From assembly GCF_001648155.1 (NCBI RefSeq), contig NZ_CP015199.1, positions 2,118,501-2,182,500 of the forward strand: DNA of 64,000 nt. The letters are read 5' to 3'. The stretch is from Chryseobacterium glaciei (GTDB lineage Bacteria > Bacteroidota > Bacteroidia > Flavobacteriales > Weeksellaceae). Below, piece after piece: positions 51,652-60,372 of the stretch (the first letter of the stretch is position 1; each line of letters opens with the position of its first letter). Position numbers and translations under genes: made by a program. The notes under the pieces were generated by a model, which was given only the letters and a program-made list of their open reading frames with translations, was not told where the DNA came from and made no database searches.

Positions 51652-52029
51652 TTATAATTTGTTTACTGCTCTTTTTACTCCGTCTTTAAATAAGGTGGAA
51701 TGAAAATTTAAAATCATTCCCAATTTCATTTCTGTGACCCTTAAATAATTAAGAAGCTGAAAAAAATGATATTTATTAATTTCCGGAACTGCTTTTATTT
51801 CTATAATTACTTTATTTTCAATTAATAAATCAACTCTAAATGCTTTCTCAATTATCAAACCTTCATAATTGATGCTAATATCTTTTTGGCTTTCAATATT
51901 AAGCCCACTATTTTTCAATTCGTGAATTAAGCATTGCTCATAAACATTTTCATAGAGCCCAATTCCAAGTTTACGATGCACTTTCATCCCTGCATCAAAA
52001 ACTATATTTGATATTTCATTTTCTGTCAT
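51652..52029 (-). CDS. GxxExxY protein (PD-(D/E)xK nuclease-like)
   Basis: A 125-residue protein of the GxxExxY family. The name motif GLYENVY is at 24-30. The nuclease-like core is FRVDLLIENKVIIEIKAV with Asp near 67 and Glu/Lys near 77-79, followed by HFFQLLNYLRVTEMKLGMILNF. The family belongs to the PD-(D/E)xK fold and its function is unknown. Here it is encoded between murC and ftsQ, inside a perfect inverted repeat, and has no promoter-like box of its own. It may be a small selfish nuclease or a bystander carried in the operon. Confidence 0.9.
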   Translation of the reverse strand: MTENEISNIVFDAGMKVHRKLGIGLYENVYEQCLIHELKNSGLNIESQKDISINYEGLIIEKAFRVDLLIENKVIIEIKAVPEINKYHFFQLLNYLRVTEMKLGMILNFHSTLFKDGVKRAVNKL

Positions 52030-52055
52030 CTTTGTGTTTTTAATTACTCTGAATG

Positions 52056-52102
52056 ATATTTTCAGTTATCATTTGCTGAGTGAAACGCCCTTGCGAACGA
52101 AA
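52056..52102 (-). repeat. 47-bp inverted repeat, right arm
   Basis: The exact reverse complement of 51550-51596, lying just upstream of the GxxExxY start. A degenerate outer arm follows at 52122-52144. Confidence 0.95.
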
Positions 52103-52157
52103 TTAATAAGACTTCCAAAAAAAAATCATTGCGCTCGTTGCGTTTAATTTATTTAAT

Positions 52158-53516
52158 CTAATTTTTTTCCATCCATTCACAAATAGGGTCGTACAACGTA
52201 TCAATATTTCCTGCGCCTACTGTGAGAAGAATGTCAAAGTCTTTTTCTTTTATTTTATTGAAAGCATCAGATAAATTTGATACTTCTTTTTTATCTAAAG
52301 TCACTTTTTCCAATAACCAGTCTGAAGTTATTCCTTCAAAATTTTCCTGAAGTTCTCTTGCCGGATAAATATCCAATAAGATTAATTCTTCAGAATCACT
52401 TAAGCTTTCTGCAAAACCGTCTGCAAAATCTCTCGTTCTGCTGAATAAATGCGGTTGGAAAACAACCAATAATTTTTTCTCAGGGTAAAAAGTTCTGATC
52501 GATCCTACTACCGCATTAATTTCTGTTGGATGGTGAGCATAATCGTCGATGTAAATTTTACCGTTTTTATAGATATGTTTAGTATATCTTCTTTTAATTC
52601 CTTTAAAATTAGCAATAGCTTTCTTTAAAATTTCGAAATTAATACCTAAATTATTTAAAATAGCCAATGCAACCGTCGCATTTTCTACATTATGAATGCC
52701 CGGAATTTCCCAAACAAAATCTTTTATCGTTTCTGTTGGTGTATGAAAATCAAAAGAGATTTTATCATGATCCATTCGCAGGTTATCTGAGTAATAATCA
52801 GCAACTTCGTTTACTGCATAAGTAAGATGAGGTCTTCCGATTTCAATTCCTTTTCTTACAAAAAGTTGTTTGTCATTCGGAACTAAAGCTGCAAATTGTT
52901 TGAAGCCCTCCTCAATCGTATTTTTATCACCATAAATATCCAAATGATCTGCATCTGTGGAAGTTATCACTGCCCAATCCGGAGAAAGGTTAAGGAAACT
53001 TCTGTCATATTCATCTGCTTCAACCACAGAATATTGATTACCGTTGAAAAGAAAATTTGATTTAAAATTCTCTGCAATTCCGCCCAGAAAGCAAGAAAAA
53101 GGTAAATCCGCTTCTTTACACAAATGTGCAACCAGGCTGGAAGTTGTCGTTTTTCCATGCGTTCCTGCAACAGCGATGCAGTCTGTGTTTTCAGTGATTA
53201 AACCTAAAACTTTTGCACGTTTTAAAACTTCAAAACTATTTTGATTAAAATAATCTAAGATCCCCAACGTTTTGATTGCCGGAGTGTAAATTATTAATGT
53301 ATTTTCTTTTTCAAGAGAATTTATTCTTTCGTCAATAAGATCTTCAAAAACAATATCAATTCCCTCATTCATTAGATTCTGAGTGAGTTTGGTGTTGGTC
53401 TTATCATAGCCCAAAACTTTTTTACCTGAAGCATTGAAATAGCGTGCCAAAGCACTCATTCCGATCCCTCCGATTCCAACGAAGTAAAAATTTTGATATG
53501 TTTCTAAATTTTTCAT
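52158..53516 (-). CDS. murC: UDP-N-acetylmuramate--L-alanine ligase
   Basis: A 452-residue Mur ligase that adds L-Ala to UDP-MurNAc in the cytoplasm. The N-terminal Rossmann-type motif FVGIGGIGMSALARYF near residue 12 is diagnostic of MurC. The ATP loop is AVAGTHGKTTTSSLVAHL near 116. TSTDADHLDIYGD near 188, GIHNVENATVALAIL near 275 and YDDYAHHPTEI near 331 complete the set. It lies downstream of murG in the dcw operon, with an inverted repeat in the 90-base gap between them. Confidence 0.96.
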   Translation of the reverse strand: MKNLETYQNFYFVGIGGIGMSALARYFNASGKKVLGYDKTNTKLTQNLMNEGIDIVFEDLIDERINSLEKENTLIIYTPAIKTLGILDYFNQNSFEVLKRAKVLGLITENTDCIAVAGTHGKTTTSSLVAHLCKEADLPFSCFLGGIAENFKSNFLFNGNQYSVVEADEYDRSFLNLSPDWAVITSTDADHLDIYGDKNTIEEGFKQFAALVPNDKQLFVRKGIEIGRPHLTYAVNEVADYYSDNLRMDHDKISFDFHTPTETIKDFVWEIPGIHNVENATVALAILNNLGINFEILKKAIANFKGIKRRYTKHIYKNGKIYIDDYAHHPTEINAVVGSIRTFYPEKKLLVVFQPHLFSRTRDFADGFAESLSDSEELILLDIYPARELQENFEGITSDWLLEKVTLDKKEVSNLSDAFNKIKEKDFDILLTVGAGNIDTLYDPICEWMEKN

Positions 53517-53533
53517 TTTATATTAAAAATTAA

Positions 53534-53604
53534 AAGATTAAAAAATTAAGATATTTAGAAATTCGAAATGCCTTAATCTCTGAATTTCTAGATTTTTTAA
53601 TCTT
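53534..53604. repeat. Inverted repeat between murG and murC
   Basis: AAGATTAAAAAAT (53534-53546) pairs with ATTTTTTAATCTT (53592-53604), and TTAGAAATTC with GAATTTCTAG inside it, with an eight-base bulge on one side. It is a long A/T-rich hairpin in the operon transcript. Confidence 0.75.
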
Positions 53605-53606
53605 AT

Positions 53607-54701
53607 CTATTTTATCACTTTAAAGATCTCGTCTACAATCTCTTTTGCGGCATTTGGCTTGGCAAAGTATTTCAGATTTTCAGACATTTCTTTTCTTACA
53701 TCTTCATTTTCGCAGATCTCTGATAATGTCTTCCAGAATTTTTCCTGCATTTCAGAGTCTTTTACCATTTTGGCTGCATTTTTTTCAACCAAATTCAGCG
53801 CATTTTTTGTTTGATGATCCTCTGCCGCAAAAGGGAAAGGAACTAACAAAACAGGTTTCTGTGCTACCGCCAACTCTGAAATGGCAATCGCACCTGCTCT
53901 TGAAACAATGACATCGGCAGCGGAATAAGCTGTTTCCATGTCTTTGATGAATTCCTTCAATTGAATGGAAGCTGGAAGTTGGAGGCTGGAAGATAATTCG
54001 CTGTAATCCAATTTTCCTGTTTGCCAGATTAATTGATAGCTTTTTTCTTTAAGGCTTTCAAGGTTTTCTTTCCAACCGTTATTTAATGTTCTTGAGCCTA
54101 AAGAACCGCCAACAGAAAGTATTGTCAGTTTATCTTTATCTAATCCCATTTTTTCTTTTGCCTGAGCTGTTCCCTGCATTCCTGAAATAATATTCTCACG
54201 AATCGGATTTCCTAAGAATTTTATTTTTTCACTCGGAAAACCTTCCACTTTCGGATAGGCTGTAAAAACGGCTCTTGCTTTTTTACTTAAAATTTTATTC
54301 GTTACTCCTGCATGTGCGTTCTGCTCTTGGATGAAGATTGGAATTCCCAATTTGCTTGCTTCATACAAAGCGGGTCCGCTTGCAAAACCGCCAGTTCCAA
54401 CCGCAAAATCCGGAGCGAAGTTTTTAATTATTCTTTTAGATTTAGATAAACTTTTCAAAATTTTGAAAGGTAAACCTAAATTGGATAGCATATTTCCTCT
54501 GTCGATTCCGGCGATATCAATTCCTTCGATTTTATAACCAGCTTGAGGAACTTTTTCCATTTCCATTTTTCCGTTGGCTCCAATGAACAAAAATTCTGCA
54601 TCAGGAAATCTTTTCTTGATCTCATCTGCAATAGCGATAGCCGGGAAGATGTGCCCTCCTGTTCCGCCTCCTGATAATAATATTTTTAACTTTTTGTCCA
54701 T
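53607..54701 (-). CDS. murG: UDP-GlcNAc transferase MurG (lipid II synthesis)
   Basis: A 364-residue glycosyltransferase that adds GlcNAc to lipid I at the inner membrane face. Motifs are LSGGGTGGHIFPAIAIADEI near residue 8, FAVGTGGFASGPALYEA near 98, QEQNAHAGVTN near 121 and SVGGSLGSRTLNNG near 190. The donor-site segment VSRAGAIAISELAVAQKPVLLVPFPFAAEDHQ lies near 262. At about residues 238-246 the sequence SLQLPASIQ is encoded by bases that match a dispersed intergenic repeat (53965-53993). It precedes murC. Confidence 0.96.
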   Translation of the reverse strand: MDKKLKILLSGGGTGGHIFPAIAIADEIKKRFPDAEFLFIGANGKMEMEKVPQAGYKIEGIDIAGIDRGNMLSNLGLPFKILKSLSKSKRIIKNFAPDFAVGTGGFASGPALYEASKLGIPIFIQEQNAHAGVTNKILSKKARAVFTAYPKVEGFPSEKIKFLGNPIRENIISGMQGTAQAKEKMGLDKDKLTILSVGGSLGSRTLNNGWKENLESLKEKSYQLIWQTGKLDYSELSSSLQLPASIQLKEFIKDMETAYSAADVIVSRAGAIAISELAVAQKPVLLVPFPFAAEDHQTKNALNLVEKNAAKMVKDSEMQEKFWKTLSEICENEDVRKEMSENLKYFAKPNAAKEIVDEIFKVIK

Positions 54702-54746
54702 TTTTAATTTATCGTTTTAATCGAATCAATTAATTTTATTTTAATG

Positions 54747-54797
54747 TTGATAGGATTTCATCCTATCCTTTGCTAAATCGTCCTTTTGGGACTCTTT
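54747..54797. repeat. Dispersed repeat (TTGATAGGAT / GTCC-GGAC type), copy A
   Basis: Two small hairpins in a row: GATAGGAT pairing with ATCCTATC, then GTCC-TTTTG-GGAC. Nearly the same sequence occurs at 60320-60371 in the murE-ftsI gap. It lies between ftsW and murG. Confidence 0.8.
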
Positions 54798-56037
54798 ACG
54801 CGATATCGTTTATTTCTGCTATGCTTTGTTTTTTGCCCATTCCTTCTTCATCGTATATCTGGATTCTTGAGCTTATATTTAAAATAATTCCTAATTGCAA
54901 ATAAGTGACCAACATTGATGTTCCTCCGTAACTTATTAATGGCAAAGGTTGTCCTGTTACCGGGATCAGATTAATTGCAACTGCAATATTTACAGATAGT
55001 TGTATGAAAATCATCACCCCGAGACTTAGGACGAGTAAGGAGCCGAAAAAGGCCGGCATCTTACTGGCTATCATCACGATACGGATCATCATAATTAAAT
55101 ACAGACAAATCAGAAAAGCAGCTCCGATAACTCCATATTCTTCAACAATTACAGCAAAAATAAAATCCGATGCAGACTGTGGAAGCATTTGCTTTAATGC
55201 ACTTTTCCCTGGTCCCATTCCGGTAATTCCACCGTGAACGATGGCGGCTTTCGCTTGCATTACCTGATAATTTTTTGCCTTTAAACTTTCATCATCTACA
55301 TCAGCTGATTTTGCTTTGCTTGATGTAAATGTTTCAATACGGCTCATCCATGTGTGAACACGGTTTCCGCCGATCATGTTTGTATTTAAAGCAATCAATA
55401 AAAAGAAAACAATGGCCACAAATGATGAGGAAATGAACCCTGCAATGTATTTCCAATGTAATTGTCCTATAACCAAAACAACTACGGAAACCATTAAGAT
55501 CATTAATGCCGTAGAACCGTTATCTTTCGCAACCAAAACAAAAACAAGCAAAATGGGCCCGAAAATGTACATAATGTTCTCAATCGGAAGCCTTTCTCGT
55601 GTAATTTTCTTGGTTAAATATCTACACAAATAAATAATCAACATTAAAAAAGCAAATGAAGACGGCTGAAATGATATCGGTGTTCCCGGAATTTTTAACC
55701 ATCTGGAAGCACTCGCTCCGTCGATTGTTTGTCCAGTAAACATCGTGACAACCAATAAGATAATCATTAAACCAAGCAAAATACTGCTGAGTTTTCCGAT
55801 GTATTCGTATTTAATTGTTCCTACAACTCTCATAATTGCCAGACCAAGAAGTACGAAGAACATATGTTTCATCACGTGACCTGTTGTGGTTCCGTTATTT
55901 ACGATATATTCCAGATTCGAACTTGCAGAATATACAGGGAAAATAGAGAAAATGGAGATCACAAGAATGACCATCCAAAGTACTTTATCGCCCTTTAGGA
56001 ATTCAAATCTGCTATCTTCTGTGTCTTGTTCGTTCAT
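54796..56037 (-). CDS. ftsW: Septal peptidoglycan polymerase FtsW (SEDS family)
   Basis: A 413-residue inner-membrane protein with about ten helices. The SEDS pattern is clear: ASRWLKIPGTPISFQPSSFAFLMLIIYL near residue 110 and HGGITGMGPGKSALKQMLPQSASDFIFAVIVEEYGVIGA near 270. NLIPVTGQPLPLISYGGTSMLVTYLQLGIILNI near 358 also fits. FtsW polymerises lipid II at the septum with the class B PBP encoded in this cluster. A short GCTTTTAGCTGTTGGC repeat lies in the small gap to murD. Confidence 0.96.
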   Translation of the reverse strand: MNEQDTEDSRFEFLKGDKVLWMVILVISIFSIFPVYSASSNLEYIVNNGTTTGHVMKHMFFVLLGLAIMRVVGTIKYEYIGKLSSILLGLMIILLVVTMFTGQTIDGASASRWLKIPGTPISFQPSSFAFLMLIIYLCRYLTKKITRERLPIENIMYIFGPILLVFVLVAKDNGSTALMILMVSVVVLVIGQLHWKYIAGFISSSFVAIVFFLLIALNTNMIGGNRVHTWMSRIETFTSSKAKSADVDDESLKAKNYQVMQAKAAIVHGGITGMGPGKSALKQMLPQSASDFIFAVIVEEYGVIGAAFLICLYLIMMIRIVMIASKMPAFFGSLLVLSLGVMIFIQLSVNIAVAINLIPVTGQPLPLISYGGTSMLVTYLQLGIILNISSRIQIYDEEGMGKKQSIAEINDIA

Positions 56038-56062
56038 AATGGTTGCTTTTAGCTGTTGGCTA

Positions 56063-57397
56063 TTAGCTGTTTGCTTTTAAAACCTGCTCTTTAAACTGAC
56101 GACCTCTGTCTTCATAGCTTTTGAATAAATCAAAACTTGCACAACATGGAGATAATAGAACCGTATCACCATTTTTAGCCAAAGATTTTGAAATTTTCAC
56201 AGCATCTTCCATACTTGAAGTGTCATAAATATATTCTTTCTTGTCTTTAAAGAAATCTATAATTTTTTGATTATCAATTCCTAAGCACACAATTGCTTTT
56301 ACCTTTCTTTTAACTAATTCCTCAATTTCTGAGTAATCGTTTCCTTTATCCTGTCCACCAACAATCCAAACGGTTGGATTTTTCATGCTTTCCAACGCGT
56401 AATATGTTGCATTAACATTAGTTGCCTTGCTGTCGTTGATGAATTTTACACCATCAATTTCAGTTACCAACTCTAATCTGTGTTCAACTGCCTGGAAAGT
56501 CATTAGTGAATTTCTAATACTTTCATTATTGATTTCCAATATTTTACCAGCGATTGATGCTGCTAAGCTGTTGGCTACGTTGTGATTTCCTAATAAAGAC
56601 AATTCATCAAGTTTCATTGAGAAATTATCTTTCAATTTTACTTTTATCTGATCATTGTCTACAAAACCTCCTTCAGACAAGCTTTCTTTTGTTGAAAAAG
56701 GGATCATTTTCGCTTTTATCTCTAATTTTTCAAGAATGTTTTTGCTCATTTCGTCATCTTTATTGTAGATGAAAAAATTGTCATTTTCCTGATTTTCAGC
56801 TATTCTGAATTTTGCTAATGCATATTCTTCATAGTTGTAGTTGTATTGATCCAAATGATCTTTAGATAAATTCAACAATAAAGAAATATAAGGTCTAAAG
56901 TTTTGAATATCATCTAATTGGAAAGAACTAACCTCCAATACATAATATTCATGATTTTCGTCGGCTACTTGCTTCGCAAAGCTGTACCCGATGTTTCCTC
57001 CTAGACCTACATTTAATCCGTCATTTTTCAGGATATAATAGATTAGAGAAGTTGTAGTTGTTTTTCCGTTGCTTCCTGTGATCGCGATGATTTTAGCATT
57101 GGTAAACTCCGCAGCAAACTCAATTTCAGAAGAAAGTCTGATTCCTTTCAAATGAATTTTATTGATGATCTCTGCTTTTTTCGGAATTCCCGGGCTTTTT
57201 ACTATCCAGTCTGCATTTAATATTCTTTCTTCGTCGTGGTCTCCTTCTTCAAACTCGATTTCATTTTCTGTTAGAAACTGCTTGTAGTTGTCCTTAATGA
57301 CTCCTTTGTCTGAAAGAAACACTTCCAAACCTTTCTTTTTAGCCAAATAAGCAGCTCCACATCCGCTTTCTCCTCCTCCTAAAACAACTATTTTCAT
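56063..57397 (-). CDS. murD: UDP-MurNAc-L-alanine--D-glutamate ligase
   Basis: A 444-residue Mur ligase. Landmarks are VVLGGGESGCGAAYLAKKKG near residue 4, WIVKSPGIP near 67, the ATP loop IAITGSNGKTTTTSLIYYIL near 105 and LNLSKDHLDQYNY near 179. LLGNHNVANSLAASIAGKI near 269, INDSKATNVNATYYAL near 310 and LLSPCCASFDLFKSYEDRGRQFKE at the end are the MurD signature. It acts after MurC in the cytoplasmic pathway. Its position between mraY and ftsW is the normal dcw order. Confidence 0.97.
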   Translation of the reverse strand: MKIVVLGGGESGCGAAYLAKKKGLEVFLSDKGVIKDNYKQFLTENEIEFEEGDHDEERILNADWIVKSPGIPKKAEIINKIHLKGIRLSSEIEFAAEFTNAKIIAITGSNGKTTTTSLIYYILKNDGLNVGLGGNIGYSFAKQVADENHEYYVLEVSSFQLDDIQNFRPYISLLLNLSKDHLDQYNYNYEEYALAKFRIAENQENDNFFIYNKDDEMSKNILEKLEIKAKMIPFSTKESLSEGGFVDNDQIKVKLKDNFSMKLDELSLLGNHNVANSLAASIAGKILEINNESIRNSLMTFQAVEHRLELVTEIDGVKFINDSKATNVNATYYALESMKNPTVWIVGGQDKGNDYSEIEELVKRKVKAIVCLGIDNQKIIDFFKDKKEYIYDTSSMEDAVKISKSLAKNGDTVLLSPCCASFDLFKSYEDRGRQFKEQVLKANS

Positions 57398-57460
57398 ATT
57401 AATTTTGATTTAATGATTGAAAAAATTTCAATATTTGAATCTTTTCAATTTTAAATTAAC

Positions 57461-58702
57461 TTATCTCATTTTCAATGTGATAAGACATACAATTGCTAAC
57501 ATAACACCGATGATTATCATTCTGTTCACGATTTTACTTTCGTGAAAACCTTCTTTCTGATAATGGTGATGTAATGGTGACATCTTAAATAATCTATTGT
57601 TTTGAGCATATTCCAGCCCGTATTTTCTTTTTCTAAATTTGAAAACAACTACCTGTAGCATCACAGATATATTTTCTATTAAAAAGATCCCGCACAGCAC
57701 AGGAATCATTAATTCTTTTCTTAAAATGATCGCTAAAACCGCAATAGCTCCACCCAGCATCAAACTTCCTGTATCGCCCATAAAAACCTGTGCAGGATAG
57801 GTGTTGTACCAGAAAAATCCGATCACGGCTCCTACCATCGCGACCACGAAAATGGTGGTTTCACCCATGTTGGGGAGGAACATAATGTTGAGATAATCTG
57901 CAAAAATAATGTTCCCGGAAACGTAGGTGAAAAACGCTAATGCAAGCAGTATGACTGTACTTGTGCCTGCTGCGAGGCCGTCAATTCCATCGGTGATATT
58001 GGCTCCGTTGGAAACTGCTGTTACAATAAAAATTACGATCGGGATGAAAACGATCCATGCCCATTCGTGAGCGTCTTTGTCATTCATCCAAAACAACATT
58101 CCACTATAATCGAATTCGTTATTTTTAGCAAAAGGAACTGTAGAAACAGTGATTTTTTCTGTAGGCATGAAATTTTGCTCTACATTATTTCTGTTCACTA
58201 CTTTTGCATCTGCATATTTTCTTTTAACCGTAATGTCGGGGTGGAAATACATTGTAACTCCGACAATTAGCCCTAATCCGACCTGTCCTACAATCTTGAA
58301 TTTTCCACTTAAACCATCTTTATTTTTCTTAACCTTTTTTAAATAATCATCTAAGAAACCAATTGCGCCCATCCAAACCACAGAAACAATTAAAAGAACA
58401 ATATAGACATTGGTAATTCTCGTGAATAATAAAACCGGAATCAACGTTGCCAAAATGATGATAAGACCTCCCATTGTTGGAGTTCCTTCTTTTTGTTTTT
58501 GTCCATCTAATCCTAAATCACGAACCAATTCCCCCATCTGTTTTGCTCTCAGATAGTTGATGATTCTTTTTCCGTAAACAAGAGCTATGGTTAAAGACAA
58601 CAGAACAGCCATTCCGGCACGGAAAGAAATGTATTTTAACATTCCAAGTCCCGGGACGTGAATTCCATGGTCGGTAAGATATTCGTATAGATAGTATAAC
58701 AT
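57461..58702 (-). CDS. mraY: Phospho-MurNAc-pentapeptide translocase MraY
   Basis: A 413-residue membrane enzyme with about ten helices making lipid I. Motifs: [17 protein letters not shown] near residue 72; [22 protein letters not shown] near 115, with the catalytic aspartates; [17 protein letters not shown] near 235; and the HHH-type [18 protein letters not shown] near 380. A hydrophilic insert of about 60 residues ([18 protein letters not shown]..., near 155-215) makes it longer than E. coli MraY, as is usual in Bacteroidota. Confidence 0.97.
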   Translation of the reverse strand: MLYYLYEYLTDHGIHVPGLGMLKYISFRAGMAVLLSLTIALVYGKRIINYLRAKQMGELVRDLGLDGQKQKEGTPTMGGLIIILATLIPVLLFTRITNVYIVLLIVSVVWMGAIGFLDDYLKKVKKNKDGLSGKFKIVGQVGLGLIVGVTMYFHPDITVKRKYADAKVVNRNNVEQNFMPTEKITVSTVPFAKNNEFDYSGMLFWMNDKDAHEWAWIVFIPIVIFIVTAVSNGANITDGIDGLAAGTSTVILLALAFFTYVSGNIIFADYLNIMFLPNMGETTIFVVAMVGAVIGFFWYNTYPAQVFMGDTGSLMLGGAIAVLAIILRKELMIPVLCGIFLIENISVMLQVVVFKFRKRKYGLEYAQNNRLFKMSPLHHHYQKEGFHESKIVNRMIIIGVMLAIVCLITLKMR

Positions 58703-58734
58703 GTTTCTATTTTTTATAAATTATCGATTATAAA

Positions 58735-60195
58735 TTACTTACTCATTAACTTCCAAAGCTCAATAATTACTTCTTTGTCATCAAAATGATGTCTTACATC
58801 ATTTATCTCTTGATACGTTTCGTGGCCTTTTCCGGCTACCAAGACAATATCTTTAGGTTCTGAGAACTTTATTGCCATCTTTATGGCTTCTCTTCTATCC
58901 GGAATTGAAGTGTATTTGCTGAAGTATTGGGGTTCAACGCCTGCTTCAATTTCTTTTATAATTGCTGTCGGATCTTCTGTTCTTGGGTTGTCTGAAGTGA
59001 TGATCGCCAACGTTGATTTTTTGCTGGCAATATTTCCCATTTCAGGTCTTTTGGAGTGATCTCTGTCGCCCCCGCAACCGAAAACTGTAATCAGTCTTTC
59101 ATTTTTTGTTCTGATATCATTAATGCTGTCCAAGATGTTTTCTAAAGCATCGGGAGTGTGTGCATAATCTACAATGAAGAAAATTCCACCGTCTGATTTG
59201 AAGGTTTCGAATCTTCCGGAAACTCTTTTTAATTTGCTGATCGCCTGTAGAATTTCGTCTTGCTCAAAACCAAGCTCGGAAGCAATTCCGAAAACCAGCA
59301 ATAAATTGTAAACATTAAATCTTCCTGTTAATGTTGTCCAAAATTCTTTTCCATTAAAATTCAACAGCATTCCGTTGAAATCAATTTCCAGTGATTTTCC
59401 ATGGAAATCTGCCATTGTCTTCAAAGCATAAGACTTTTTCGTAGCCTTTGTGTTTTGGAGCATAACCATTCCGTTTTTATCATCAACATTGGTGATAGCA
59501 ATGGCCGTATCCTGAAGTTCATCAAAAAATCTTTTCTTCGTTTTTAAATACTCGTCAAAAGTTTTATGATAATCTAAATGATCGTGGGTAAGGTTTGTAA
59601 ATCCTGCAACTTTAAAATGCAGACCTTCAATTCTGTTTTGGGAAATTCCGTGTGAACTTACTTCCATGAAAGCAAATTCGCAACCTTCTTCAACTGCCTG
59701 AGCTAAAATTTTATTAATCGTAATAACGTCCGGAGTTGTATGTGTCGCCGGAATTATTTTTTCTCCAATTCTGATTTCAACTGTGGAAAGTAAAGCTGAA
59801 TCGTAACCTAAATTTTTAAATACATCAAAAAGCAGGGTAGAAACAGACGTTTTTCCATTTGTTCCTGTAACTCCGATTAATTTTAATTTTTCAGAAGGAT
59901 TTCCGTAGAAATTAGAAGCCAAATGACCTAAAGCTTTAGAAGAATCCTTCACTTTAACGTAAGTGATATTTTCATTCAAACTTTCAGGGAACTCTTCGCA
60001 AACAATTGTTTTTGCTCCTTTTTCAATTGAAGATGCAATAAATGAATGTCCATCCACAACCGTTCCTCTCATTGCAATGTACAACGAGTTTTCAGTAACC
60101 TTTCTGCTGTCGAATACCAATTCCGAAACCTCACGAGTGTTTTCACCGTGAATTTCTAAAACTGTAATTCTGTTTAATAATTCAATTAATTGCAT
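58735..60195 (-). CDS. murE: UDP-MurNAc-tripeptide synthetase
   Basis: A 486-residue Mur ligase adding the third residue to the stem peptide. Visible are SRKVTENSLYIAMRGTVVDGHSF near residue 31, the ATP loop GVTGTNGKTSVSTLLFDV near 108 and FMEVSSHGISQNRIEGL near 177. LTHDHLDYHKTFDEYLKTKKRFF and the specificity loop TSDNPRTEDP near 402 follow. DNPR at that site favours meso-diaminopimelate over lysine. The following gap upstream of it holds two dispersed repeats. murF is absent from this cluster. Confidence 0.96.
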   Translation of the reverse strand: MQLIELLNRITVLEIHGENTREVSELVFDSRKVTENSLYIAMRGTVVDGHSFIASSIEKGAKTIVCEEFPESLNENITYVKVKDSSKALGHLASNFYGNPSEKLKLIGVTGTNGKTSVSTLLFDVFKNLGYDSALLSTVEIRIGEKIIPATHTTPDVITINKILAQAVEEGCEFAFMEVSSHGISQNRIEGLHFKVAGFTNLTHDHLDYHKTFDEYLKTKKRFFDELQDTAIAITNVDDKNGMVMLQNTKATKKSYALKTMADFHGKSLEIDFNGMLLNFNGKEFWTTLTGRFNVYNLLLVFGIASELGFEQDEILQAISKLKRVSGRFETFKSDGGIFFIVDYAHTPDALENILDSINDIRTKNERLITVFGCGGDRDHSKRPEMGNIASKKSTLAIITSDNPRTEDPTAIIKEIEAGVEPQYFSKYTSIPDRREAIKMAIKFSEPKDIVLVAGKGHETYQEINDVRHHFDDKEVIIELWKLMSK

Positions 60196-60223
60196 TTTTT
60201 GATGCTTTATATTCTTAATAATT

Positions 60224-60270
60224 TTGATAGGATTTTATCCTGTCGATATTTAATTGTCTTTTCGGAATTT
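60224..60270. repeat. Degenerate copy C of the dispersed repeat
   Basis: TTGATAGGATTTTATCCTGTC followed by a weak GTC-TTTTCGG remnant. It lies in the same murE-ftsI gap as copy B and is less well kept. A GAACCC-TTCG-GGTT hairpin with T run follows near 60277. Confidence 0.55.
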
Positions 60271-60319
60271 AATATTGAACCCTTCGGGTTTTTTATTATT
60301 TAATTTTTTTCCTTTTGGT

Positions 60320-60371
60320 TTGATAGGATTATCATCCTATCCTTATTTAAATCGTCCCTTTGGGACTCTTT
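60320..60371. repeat. Dispersed repeat, copy B
   Basis: TTGATAGGATTATCATCC with the matching TATCC, then AAATCGTCCCTTTGGGACTC. It closely matches copy A at 54747-54797 and abuts the ftsI stop. Confidence 0.8.
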
Positions 60372-60372
60372 T

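Larger units (their letters stand above)
51506..52147. mobile_element. Candidate mobile unit: inverted repeats around a GxxExxY gene
   Basis: A gene is framed by a perfect 47-bp inverted repeat (51550-51596 and 52056-52102). A looser outer pair lies further out (AACGCTATGCTCGCAAGGATTT near 51506-51527 against the complement of 52122-52144, AACGCAACGAGCGCAATGATTT). The outer pair resembles the AACGCAAAG ends of repeats at 2313-2479 and near 16750. It splits murC from ftsQ, normally neighbours. No transposase is present. Confidence 0.65.
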
